Source: Thermoanaerobacter sp.
Lineage (GTDB): Bacteria; Bacillota; Thermoanaerobacteria; Thermoanaerobacterales; Thermoanaerobacteraceae
Length of the DNA: 64,000 nucleotides
Reading direction: 5' to 3'
NCBI GenBank assembly: GCA_014896455.1
Contig: JADBKJ010000009.1
Coordinates: forward strand, 1-64,000
Both the position numbers and the translations under genes were made by a program. Below, piece after piece: positions 26,535 to 34,737 of the stretch (position 1 is its first letter; the number at the start of each line of letters is the position of its first letter). Under the pieces are notes generated by a model. That model did not search any database and was not told where the DNA came from. It saw only the letters and a list, made by a program, of their open reading frames with translations.

Positions 26535-27149
26535 GTGAATATTCTTTTCTTAACGAACAATGAGCTCTCTTTTTCTTTATATAATTGGCTAAAAGATGAT
26601 GCCAAAGAAAATGTAATTTTATTTGAAAATAAACTTAATATGGATGAAGTAGTTTCTTTAAAACCAGATTTGATAATAAGTTATAATTATCGTTATTTAA
26701 TTAAAAAAGATATTATAGAGTATATGAAAAAAAGAATAATAAATTTGCATATATCTTTATTGCCATGGAATAGAGGTGCACATCCTAATTTATGGAGTTT
26801 TTTAGATGATACCCCGAAAGGAGTTACAATACACTTAATAAATGAATTAATAGATGCAGGTGATATATTGTTTCAAAAAGAGGTTTTTTTTGATGAAGAA
26901 AATGAAACCCTGAAAACCACATACTTTAAATTACATGATGAAATACAAAATTTATTTAAATCCAATTGGTATAAAATAAAAAGAGGAGATTACGAATTAA
27001 TTCCTCAGAAAGAGGATGGAAGTATACATTATTTAAAAGATTTTGAAAATTTAAAAGATGCTATTGGATTAAATGACTGGAATATATCAATTATTGAATT
27101 AAAAAAAAGGTATAAAAATTATAAGCAAGGATATGGAAATATAGAGTAA
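26535..27149 (+). CDS. Formyltransferase-fold protein, possible sugar N-formyltransferase
   Basis: 204 residues, related to methionyl-tRNA and sugar formyltransferases. The catalytic Asn-His-Asp triad pattern is present: IINLHISLLPWNRGAHPNLW and INELIDAGDILF. It lacks the C-terminal OB domain of Fmt. In pseudaminic pathways an acetyltransferase (PseH) normally modifies the new 4-amino group between PseC and PseG; no PseH is seen here and this gene occupies the operon in its place, so it may add a formyl group from N10-formyl-tetrahydrofolate. GTG 26535; AAAGGAGGG upstream. Confidence 0.75.
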   Translation: MNILFLTNNELSFSLYNWLKDDAKENVILFENKLNMDEVVSLKPDLIISYNYRYLIKKDIIEYMKKRIINLHISLLPWNRGAHPNLWSFLDDTPKGVTIHLINELIDAGDILFQKEVFFDEENETLKTTYFKLHDEIQNLFKSNWYKIKRGDYELIPQKEDGSIHYLKDFENLKDAIGLNDWNISIIELKKRYKNYKQGYGNIE

Positions 27150-27192
27150 TGGTAGTATACTATGAATAATAATAAGAGAAGGAGGAGAGAGA

Positions 27193-28227
27193 GTGGGAAT
27201 ACCAATAGGTATTAATTATCGTACATTCATAATTGCAGAATTATCAGCAAATCACAACCAAAGTTTTGATAATGCAGTAAAACTTATCAAAGAAGCAAAA
27301 AAAGCGGGAGCTGACGCTGTAAAACTGCAAACATATACGCCAGACACTATTACAATAAACTGCAGTAATGAATACTTTCAAATAAAACAAGGGACCATTT
27401 GGGACGGAAAGACTCTTTATGACCTATATAAAGAAGCATATACTCCATGGGAATGGCAACCCAAACTTAAAGAAATTGCGGAGAATGAAGGTTTAATATT
27501 TTTTTCAACACCCTTTGACAAAACAGCGGTAGACTTTTTAGAAGATATGGATGTACCCGCATATAAAGTTGCTTCATTTGAAATTACTGACATACCACTT
27601 ATAGAATACATAGCTTCAAAAGGAAAACCAATAATAATTTCTACAGGAATTGCCACACTCAGTGATATAGAAGAAGCCATTAATGCTTGCAGAAGAATGA
27701 ACAATAATCAAATAGCACTATTAAAATGTACAAGTGCATATCCTTCTCCTTTAGAAGAAGTGAACTTAAAAACAATTCCAAATATGATTGAGACGTTTAA
27801 AACAATTGTAGGATTGTCTGATCATACCTTAGGTATTTCCGTACCAGTAGCAGCAGTAGCTCTTGGAGCAAAAATAATAGAAAAGCATTTTACACTTAGT
27901 AGAGGTATGGGTGGACCGGATGCTGCATTTTCCTTAGAACCAGAGGAATTTAAACAAATGGTTAGATCTGTAAGAGAAGTTGAAAAAGCATTAGGAGATG
28001 TTTCATACGAATTGTCGGAAAAGACAAAGAAAAGTAGAGAATTTTCAAGGTCTCTTTTTGTTGTTAAAGATATTAAAAAGGGAGACGTTTTTACAGAAGA
28101 AAATGTACGTTCAATAAGGCCGGGTTTCGGATTACATCCAAAGTATTACAAAGATGTATTGGGTAAAAAAGCGACAAAAGACATAAAAAAAGGAACGCCG
28201 TTGAATTGGAATTTAATAGGATGGTGA
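27193..28227 (+). CDS. pseI: Pseudaminic acid synthase (NeuB family)
   Basis: 344 residues. NeuB barrel motifs: FIIAELSANHNQSFDNAVKLI, GADAVKLQTYTPDTITI, FFSTPFDKTAVDFLEDM, YKVASFEITDIPLI, STGIATLSDIEEA, GLSDHTLGISVPVAAVALGAKIIEKHFTL, plus a C-terminal SAF (antifreeze-like) domain. It condenses a 2,4-diamido-hexose with phosphoenolpyruvate. The start is GTG with GGAGGAGAGA upstream. Confidence 0.92.
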   Translation: MGIPIGINYRTFIIAELSANHNQSFDNAVKLIKEAKKAGADAVKLQTYTPDTITINCSNEYFQIKQGTIWDGKTLYDLYKEAYTPWEWQPKLKEIAENEGLIFFSTPFDKTAVDFLEDMDVPAYKVASFEITDIPLIEYIASKGKPIIISTGIATLSDIEEAINACRRMNNNQIALLKCTSAYPSPLEEVNLKTIPNMIETFKTIVGLSDHTLGISVPVAAVALGAKIIEKHFTLSRGMGGPDAAFSLEPEEFKQMVRSVREVEKALGDVSYELSEKTKKSREFSRSLFVVKDIKKGDVFTEENVRSIRPGFGLHPKYYKDVLGKKATKDIKKGTPLNWNLIGW

Positions 28228-28230
28228 ATC

Positions 28231-29262
28231 ATGTTAAAAGTTGCAATTAGGGTTGACGGTGGGCCCAAGATAGGGATGGGACACATAACAAGATGTTTAG
28301 CTTTGGCAGAGGAACTTGCAAATAACGATTGTAACATTACATTTATAACCCGAAATGATATATCTTCGATAACAAAAATAAAAGAATATGGTTTTGATGT
28401 GAATGTAATTGATATTTTTACAATTGATGAAGAAATAAATTATATAACAAGGATTATAAACCAATTTGATATATTAATAACGGATTCATATGAGATTGAC
28501 TATAACTATTTATGTGCAATGAAAAAAACAGGAGTGTTTTTAGTATCGATAGATGATTTAAATGAACATGATTTTCCATGTGACATTGTCATAAATGGTA
28601 ATATTTACGCTGAGGATTTAAACTATAAAGATGTAACAGGAAAAACTCGCTTTTTGCTAGGTCCTAAATATGTATTAATGCGAAAAGAATTTAGGGATTT
28701 ACCTAAAAAACAAATTAAAAATAAAGTAGAAAACATATTAATTACAATGGGTGGTAGTGACCCTAAAGGAGTAACTATAAAAGTATTAAAAGCGTTAATG
28801 AGTGATAGAAATTTAAGGAGCTTAAATATTGATGTAGTTATTGGACCTTCATTTAATAAAGAGCTAGTAACTGAAATTAATGAATTTGCGAAAAATAATA
28901 AAAATATCTCAACTTACTATAATGTGAATGCAACTATTATGAGAGAGTTAATGATAAAAGCTGACATTGCTATTTCCGCTGGAGGCAGTACTTTATATGA
29001 ATTAGCTGCTGCAGGAGTACCTACTATTGCTGTTATAACTGCTGATAATCAAATTAGAAATGTGGAATATATGAATAATATTGGTGTTGTATACAATTTG
29101 GGCTTTGAAATATATGGGGATATTTTAATAAGAGCTTTTAATGAACTGTTATATGATTATAATAAAAGAAAACAAATAAGCGAAAAGGCACAAAGTTTAG
29201 TAAATGGTAAAGGTACAGAATTGTGTGCTCAAAAAATAATTTTCTATAAAGGTCTGTTATAG
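28231..29262 (+). CDS. pseG: UDP-sugar hydrolase PseG
   Basis: 343 residues, GT28-like. AIRVDGGPKIGMGHITRCLALAEEL at the N-terminus is the PseG/SpsG signature, with LGPKYVLMRKEF, ITMGGSDPKGVT and AISAGGSTLYELAAAGVPTIAV. It removes UDP from the diamido sugar before PseI. 3 bp after pseI. Last intact gene of the island. Confidence 0.9.
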   Translation: MLKVAIRVDGGPKIGMGHITRCLALAEELANNDCNITFITRNDISSITKIKEYGFDVNVIDIFTIDEEINYITRIINQFDILITDSYEIDYNYLCAMKKTGVFLVSIDDLNEHDFPCDIVINGNIYAEDLNYKDVTGKTRFLLGPKYVLMRKEFRDLPKKQIKNKVENILITMGGSDPKGVTIKVLKALMSDRNLRSLNIDVVIGPSFNKELVTEINEFAKNNKNISTYYNVNATIMRELMIKADIAISAGGSTLYELAAAGVPTIAVITADNQIRNVEYMNNIGVVYNLGFEIYGDILIRAFNELLYDYNKRKQISEKAQSLVNGKGTELCAQKIIFYKGLL

Positions 29263-29343
29263 AGGGGAAGATGTTCCTTTTTTTGTTTTATAGTTGATGA
29301 TATAATTATTCTAAAGACAAGCTTAAAAGGATGTGGTGACAAA

Positions 29344-29523
29344 ATGCAGGGTTTAAATTCAAAAGGGACTTTATACAGACAATTTAGTGTTTTATATAAT
29401 GCTAAGCCTTTTTTAAAATGGGCAGGCGGAAAAACACAGTTATTAGATGAGTTATATAAGAGGTTGCCATTCTCTTTAATACAAAGTGGTAAAATAGAGA
29501 GATATGTTGAGCCTAAAACTTAA
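29344..29523 (+). pseudogene. DNA adenine methyltransferase (Dam family), N-terminal fragment
   Basis: 60 codons from ATG 29344. AKPFLKWAGGKTQLLDELYKRLP contains motif I (FLKWAGGK) of D12-class adenine methyltransferases. The frame stops at TAA 29521-29523 within a region where the real enzyme would continue about 200 more residues. Methylation is impossible. Confidence 0.85.
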
Positions 29524-29647
29524 ACAAGAATGTGAGAATAGAGGGATAAAACCTTTTATTTATACTTTTGGTCAAATTGAGAAGTCACGTAAATATACTT
29601 TAGAAGACTTGAAACGAAAACTTCAACTTTTAAAAATCGAGCTATAA
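29524..29647 (+). pseudogene. Unidentified C-terminal gene fragment
   Basis: About 40 sense codons (GIKPFIYTFGQIEKSRKYTL, EDLKRKLQLLKIEL) ending at TAA 29645-29647. No start, and it joins directly to the Dam fragment. Possibly the end of a restriction enzyme or other partner; family not recognised. Confidence 0.45.
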
Positions 29648-29681
29648 TATTAAACAAAAAAGGTGATAATCAAATGTATAT

Positions 29682-29879
29682 GTGGAAAATAAGTTGATTT
29701 CGAAGTCTATGGAAGATATTATAAAAGTTCAACATAATTGTAAGTCTACACCTTATTGGGAAAGACAGGTAGAGAAATATAACTTTTATATGATTATGCA
29801 TGAACATTTATTTATATTTAGAAAGCCTAAAAAAGATGAAAATTTAAATAAAATAAAATATAGCACGGGATTATACTAA
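29682..29879 (+). pseudogene. C-terminal fragment of a DNA methyltransferase-like protein
   Basis: 65 codons; STPYWERQVEKYNFYMIMHEHLFIFRKP resembles the end of adenine DNA methylases (MHEHLFIFRK). No adequate ribosome site or N-terminal domain. With the two preceding fragments it suggests a collapsed restriction-modification locus. Confidence 0.5.
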
Positions 29880-29941
29880 ATGGCGGGGATTTCCCGCCAT
29901 TTTCAGTAGAATATTTTGGATATTTTTTACTTCCGCCTCTT

Positions 29942-29990
29942 TGTCACCCTGAGCCGAAGACGAAGGATCTCAGATCCTATAGAAACACCT
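29942..29990 (+). repeat. Dispersed TGTCATYCTGAG-type repeat
   Basis: TGTCACCCTGAGCCGAAGAC, GAAGGATCTCAGATCC, AGAAACACC; same family as 14648 and 16206. Confidence 0.75.
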
Positions 29991-30021
29991 ATTGTGTTCA
30001 TAACAATGACTCACAATTTTA

Positions 30022-31863
30022 CTACACTATAGAAATTTTATAATCTTTTAGCCACATATTTATTTGTACGAGGTAAGCGAAAAGTTGGGCGGAGCCCATA
30101 AGCTGTGAAAACCAGGCAGGGTCATAGGCTTTTGCATCTGTTTCTATAAGTTCTGCGATTGCTTTTTTATCTACAAGTTGTAATAAAGGCGATGTACTGT
30201 CATCAATTATTTGTTTTAGCCATTCTTTAACGATGTTTTTAAACACCGGATTGTGTGTTTTAGGGTAGGGACTCTTTTTTCTTTCAATTACTTCCTCTGG
30301 GATGTAACCTTTTAGAGCGTATCTAAGTATTCCTTTTTCCCTTCCGTTTAAATTTTTCATTTCCCACGGTATGTTCCATACATATTCTACAAGTCTGTAG
30401 TCTAAAAAAGGTACTCTTGCTTCAAAACCTACTGCCATGCTCATTCTATCCATTCTATCAAGAAGCATAGGCATAAATCTTGTTATGTTAAGGTAAAACA
30501 TTTCCCTCATTCGAGCATTATATGGGTCTTCTCCGCTAAGTTTTGGCACTTCATTTAAAGCCTCGTTATATCTATCATTTAAATACTCTATAGGTCTTAT
30601 ATATTTTACAACTTCTGGCAAAAGCAATTTCATGCGTTCATTGACCATTCTTATCCATGGGAAGGTGTGACTTTCAATTGCTTCTTTGTTTCTAAACCAG
30701 GGATAACCTCCAAAAACTTCATCAGCACCTTCTCCTGATAGAGCGACTGTTGCTCCTTTTTTTACTTCTTTTAAAAATAGATATAAAGATGAATCTATAT
30801 CTGCCATACCAGGAAGGTCTCGAGCGTACAAGGCTGGCTTTAGAGCATGTGCAAGTTCTTCGTTATCTATAAATACATAATTATGGTTTGTGTCAAGTTT
30901 ATTTGCAACAAATTTTACCCAGTCTGCGTCAGAGTTTGGTTGAAATTCGTTTGGCGTAAAATATTTATCATTACCCACATAATCTACAGAGTATGTTATA
31001 AGTTTTTGACCTTTTTGTTTTAATTCTTCATTTGCGAAGAAAGATACAGCAGTTGAATCAAGTCCACCTGATAGCAATGAACATAAAGGTACGTCTGAAA
31101 CAAGTTGTCTTACTGATGAATCTTTAAGGAGATACCTTATTTTTTCACCTGTTTTCTTAAGGTCATCGTCATGGGGAAGACTTTGTAATGACCAGTATTT
31201 GCTTATGTTTGCTCCATTTTTAGTGAATATGAGGTAATGCCCGGCTTTTAATTCTTTAATGTCTTTAAAGACACCACATCCGGGAGTTCTTGAAGGTCCC
31301 ATTACAAATATTTCTGCAAGACCTTGTGAGTCTATCTCTGGTTTTACATGAGGATGTGCTAATATTGCTTTAATCTCTGAACCGAATATCAAAGACCCGT
31401 TTTTAATGGTATAAAATAGTGGCTTTATTCCGAGATGGTCCCTGGCAATAAAAAGCCTATTTTGCACTTCATCCCATATTGCAAAAGCAAATATTCCATT
31501 AAATTTTTTAACACATAAAGGACCCCATTCTATATAAGATGTCAAAATAATTTCAGTATCTGAACGGGTTTTAAAAGTATATCCCAAGGATATGAGTTCG
31601 TTTTTCAATTCATCCATATTGTAGAGTTCTCCATTGTGGATGATGACAAAATTTTTTTCACCGTATTTTTTTATCATTGGTTGACTTCCACCTTCTGGAT
31701 CTATAACAATTAAACGGCGGTGACCTAAAGCACAATGTTTTGACAACCATACCCCAGAACCGTCAGGTCCTCTTTTTTTAAGAGTGTATGTCATTTTTTC
31801 GATTACTTCATTTTGAAGTGATAAGTCCATATTAAAGTTAACCCAGCCCGCTATTCCACACAT
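30022..31863 (-). CDS. asnB: Asparagine synthetase B, glutamine-hydrolysing
   Basis: 613 residues from ATG 31863, so the catalytic Cys2 follows Met (MCGIAGWVNF); a longer frame back to 31977 is rejected because Cys2 must be N-terminal and TTTTAGGAGG precedes 31863. The glutaminase domain (RGPDGSG, HRRLIVIDPEGGSQPM, HNGELYN) is followed by the synthetase domain with the PP-loop LLSGGLDSTAV, SGEGADEVFGGY and RMDRMSMAVGFEARVPFLD. It makes asparagine from aspartate, glutamine and ATP, or could amidate a surface glycan. Monocistronic. Confidence 0.95.
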   Translation of the reverse strand: MCGIAGWVNFNMDLSLQNEVIEKMTYTLKKRGPDGSGVWLSKHCALGHRRLIVIDPEGGSQPMIKKYGEKNFVIIHNGELYNMDELKNELISLGYTFKTRSDTEIILTSYIEWGPLCVKKFNGIFAFAIWDEVQNRLFIARDHLGIKPLFYTIKNGSLIFGSEIKAILAHPHVKPEIDSQGLAEIFVMGPSRTPGCGVFKDIKELKAGHYLIFTKNGANISKYWSLQSLPHDDDLKKTGEKIRYLLKDSSVRQLVSDVPLCSLLSGGLDSTAVSFFANEELKQKGQKLITYSVDYVGNDKYFTPNEFQPNSDADWVKFVANKLDTNHNYVFIDNEELAHALKPALYARDLPGMADIDSSLYLFLKEVKKGATVALSGEGADEVFGGYPWFRNKEAIESHTFPWIRMVNERMKLLLPEVVKYIRPIEYLNDRYNEALNEVPKLSGEDPYNARMREMFYLNITRFMPMLLDRMDRMSMAVGFEARVPFLDYRLVEYVWNIPWEMKNLNGREKGILRYALKGYIPEEVIERKKSPYPKTHNPVFKNIVKEWLKQIIDDSTSPLLQLVDKKAIAELIETDAKAYDPAWFSQLMGSAQLFAYLVQINMWLKDYKISIV

Positions 31864-32049
31864 AAAAATCCTCCTAAAATTTAAATCTATAAATAAATAT
31901 ATTCTCTTTTTTTGCCATTGATACATGTTATAATTTTCTAACGAACTTTTAATTTCTACATGATACAATAAAAACATAAATGTTTTAGGAGGTCAAAGCA
32001 GCTGAAATTGGTAGTAAAAAATGATATAATTTTAATTAAGTGATGACAA

Positions 32050-32486
32050 ATGTTATTACCTATAAAAAAGGTTAAAGAGCTGTATGATATGGTGAGAATT
32101 ACATTAATAACCTGGGAAAAGGAAGGATTAATAACCCCAGTTAGAACACCAAAAGGAAGGAAAATGGCAGTATGAAGTCATACATGAGATAGCAAGTGGG
32201 GTAAATGAAAATAGAAGAGGCTTATTAAAGCTTTTGAACAAGATAAAAAGAGGAAAAGTCGAAAAAGTTGTAATAGAATTATCTTGATAGACTTGCGAGA
32301 TTTGGCTTTGGATATCTCAAATTTTTCATGGAAAGCTTTGGGGTGTAGCTTATAGTTTTAAACGGAAAAGAAAAAGAAGAAGATGTAAATAAAGAGCTAG
32401 CAGAAGACTTGATAGCAATAGTAACATCTTTCGCAGCAAGAATTTACGGGCAAAGGGGCAAAAAGCATGATAGTAATACAGGCTAA
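32050..32486 (+). pseudogene. tnpA: IS607-family serine recombinase TnpA, broken
   Basis: The MerR-like HTH start is intact (LLPIKKVKELYDMVRITLIT, WEKEGLITPVRTPKG) and stops at TGA 32173-32175. Coding similarity resumes at YEVIHEIASGVNENRRGLLK, then after another frameshift DRLARFGFGYLKFFMESFGV, a stop, and LAEDLIAIVTSFAARIYGQR. The segment that should hold the catalytic Ser (YARVSTxxQ) is deleted. The end overlaps the tnpB start, the usual IS607 layout. Confidence 0.85.
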
Positions 32487-33905
32487 ACTCATTTTTCTAA
32501 ACCAACAAGACAAACAAATAGTATTAGACTTAATGAGAAGATGGTCCTCCTGCATGAGATTTGCATACAAAAGGCTTCTAGAAGGTTATGATAGAAAAAC
32601 ATTAAAAAGAGACCTTCAGGGGATGTTTGATTTAAACTCAAGATATGTAGATGATGCAATAATGAAAGCAAGAAGCACACTAGAATCTGCTAGAGAATTA
32701 GGCAAAAATCCAAAGAAAGTCATTTTTGGAGGAAGAGACTTATTTAGAAAACTAAAAAAGCGCCATATAAACGGGAAAGAGTATAAAAAATTAAAAACAA
32801 AATGGCAAGAGAAAAGAAAAGGGAATCTCTATTCAAGAGGGGATAAAAGCAAAAAAGGAAATCTCAACACAAGAATAGAAGTAAAAGAAAATGGCACCTT
32901 CTTAAGGATAAATGTAGGAGAAAGAAAATATGTGTATGCCAAAATAGAAGCAGGTTATAAAAAGAATAAAAAAAGAGAAGAACTTCTTAAGGAAGTTGCT
33001 AAATCAAACATACCCTGCTCTGTAGAATTAAAACTCAAAAACGGCAGCATATATGCCTATTTTGCTATTGAAGAAGAATATCCAGAAATAAAAATAACAA
33101 AAGAAAAAGGAGCAATAGGAATAGACATAAACGCATATCCAGAAAACATATCATGGGCAGAAGTAGATGAAAAAGGCAATCTAATAAGAGTTATGGCAGT
33201 ATACCGATGCCAGAGCTTGCAAGTGGAGACAAAGACAAAAGAGAATATTTCAGATGGCAGTATGCTCATGAAATAGTAAAAATAGCAAAAGAAAAAGGAA
33301 AAGCAATAATAATTGAAGAATTAGAAATAAAAGAAAAAGGTAAAAGAGGAAACTATTCAGGGAGAAAATCAAGAAGGATAAGACATAACTTTAGCTATAA
33401 ATCACTTCTTTCAAAAATAAAAACACTAGCAAAAAGAGGAGGGATAGAAGTAATAGAGTTAGACCCTTCTTACACCTCAATAATAGGGATGTTAAAATAT
33501 TCTCCACAGTATATGATAACAAAGGATATGGGAGCAGCCTATGTAATAGCAAGAAGGGGATTAGGCAAAGAAGAAAAGATACCAGATAATTATATAAAGT
33601 TTCTCAACGCATTGACTGTAGATGAATTAGAAGAATTAAAAGAGTACGTAAAAAATACTGTCAAAAACAAGTATTTGAAGAAAAGGCACTTAAAAGAGAT
33701 AAACAAAGCAATAAAACTCATACAAAGCCTTGAGAGTGAGTCAGGAAGGGTGCTAAGACCTCTGTATGGAACAAGTTTTAGTACCTATGATTTCTGGCGA
33801 GTTCTCAAGGTAGCGGTGGTGACTCCACTCTCTCCTGAGAAGGTAAAAAGAGACTTCTCTACCCTGAAAGAGTTACTAATTCAGGGTAAGTGGAGAGGCC
33901 CTTAA
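32467..33905 (+). pseudogene. tnpB: IS607-type TnpB with one frameshift
   Basis: Frame 1 (32467 to about 33200) gives the N-terminal domain and RuvC-I GIDINAYPENISWAEVD. At about 33195-33207 the frame shifts, and frame 2 continues from SIPMPELASGDKDKREYFRW through RuvC-II (IIIEELEIKEKGKRGNYSG) to RuvC-III (KDMGAAYVIARRG) and the C-terminus. All three catalytic acidic residues are present across the two frames. No CxxC zinc finger lies between RuvC-II and III (SYTSIIGMLKYSPQYM). Repairing one indel would restore about 480 residues. Confidence 0.88.
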
Positions 33906-34044
33906 GGGCGCAAGTTCCTGCTTCTTGGGGCAGGGGCTATGGCTTTCCCAAATACCGCCTGCTGGGGCTGGGAAAGTCTGAAGGGCGGACTACAAATACC
34001 CCAGCTATCTAAACTGTCAATTTTGTACAGTTTGGGTAACCAGG
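33906..34044 (+). ncRNA. Putative omega-RNA region and right end, copy 2
   Basis: Nearly identical to 404-543 apart from a small change in the last stem (AAACTGTCAATTTTGTACAG). Conservation of an untranslated segment in both copies, while the proteins decay, is what a structural or guide RNA would leave. The guide would be the flank starting at 34045. Confidence 0.6.
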
Positions 34045-34055
34045 CGCAATATATT

Positions 34056-34238
34056 ATGGAAGTGATAAAAGAGCATTATTACGAAGAAAACGGCATTGCT
34101 GAAAGAATAAAGCTTTTAAAAAAGAAATCAAATGAATGCAATACAGAGTTTCCTAAAGCTTTATAGCTGAGCCGTGAATTAGACGAATTGATTGTTATGT
34201 ACATGAAAGGAGAAAAACAAGTAAAACAGGTAAAATAA
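34056..34238 (+). pseudogene. Spo0E-like aspartyl-phosphate phosphatase gene with internal TAG
   Basis: In-frame ATG 34056 to TAA 34238. RIKLLKKKSNECNTEFPKAL, TAG (34164-34166), then LSRELDELIVMYMKG. The second part holds the Spo0E signature SxELDxLI. Spo0E proteins dephosphorylate Spo0A-P and restrain sporulation. One stop codon splits the helical hairpin, so the gene is probably dead. The IS607-type end lies 12 bp before the ATG and has removed the upstream region. Confidence 0.75.
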
Positions 34239-34259
34239 AGTACTGTTTTACTTGTTTTT
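34213..34259 (+). terminator. Intrinsic terminator, 17-bp stem
   Basis: AAAAACAAGTAAAACAG ... CTGTTTTACTTGTTTTT, perfect pairing, overlapping the end of the spo0E-like frame. Symmetric A/T tracts make it potentially bidirectional. Confidence 0.75.
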
Positions 34260-34289
34260 CTTTTTGCGTCAAAATTACATAAAAAAATT

Positions 34290-34316
34290 TAAACTTTTTA
34301 AAATATATGTCGATAT
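34290..34316 (+). promoter_or_regulatory. Sigma-28 promoter of the flaG-fliD-fliS operon
   Basis: TAAA (34290-34293), 15 bp, GTCGATAT (34309-34316); identical in form to the flgM promoter. Confidence 0.8.
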
Positions 34317-34380
34317 TTATAATAGCAAAAAGGAAAGTTGTTACAAATGATAAATTTTTATTCCAGGAGGTAATAATGGC

Positions 34381-34722
34381 ATGTTGCAGGGGATAAGTAC
34401 TGCGGGAACGGGGCAAGTAAATTCGCAGTTTAAAAGAGATAGTGCGTTAGTAGAGGAAATAAAAGTAGTAAAAGATATACTTAGTAAACCTGTGGATGAA
34501 GACAAACTTAATAGTGAGCTTAATAAAGAAAATAGAAAAATAAGCATTAACGATCATACATATTTTGAATTTTCTGTACACAAGCCTACAAACACAATAG
34601 TAGTCAAAATTGTTGATAGCGATACAAATGAAGTTATTGACGAGATTCCTCCTGAAAAAATACTTGACCTTGTGGCAGGATTATGGAGAATAGCTGGACT
34701 TTTTGTGGATAGAAAAATATAG
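34381..34722 (+). CDS. flaG: FlaG-family flagellar protein
   Basis: 113 residues. The FlaG core is HTYFEFSVHKPTNTIVVKIVDSDTNEVIDEIPPEKILDLVAGLWRIAG. The variable N-terminus is polar. The family affects filament length; precise role unclear. AGGAGGTAATA precedes ATG 34381. Same position as yvyC before fliD in Bacillus. Confidence 0.9.
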   Translation: MLQGISTAGTGQVNSQFKRDSALVEEIKVVKDILSKPVDEDKLNSELNKENRKISINDHTYFEFSVHKPTNTIVVKIVDSDTNEVIDEIPPEKILDLVAGLWRIAGLFVDRKI

Positions 34723-34737
34723 TTGGGGGTATGAAAA

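Larger units (their letters stand above)
31980..34044 (+). mobile_element. IS607-type element, copy 2, degenerate
   Basis: Contains a tnpA (MerR-HTH plus serine resolvase) pseudogene, a frameshifted tnpB and a 140-bp 3' region identical in type to 404-543. The right end GTAACCAGG is fixed by comparison with copy 1; the left end lies somewhere between about 31980 and 32049 and cannot be set from one copy. Both proteins are broken, so it cannot move on its own. Confidence 0.85.
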
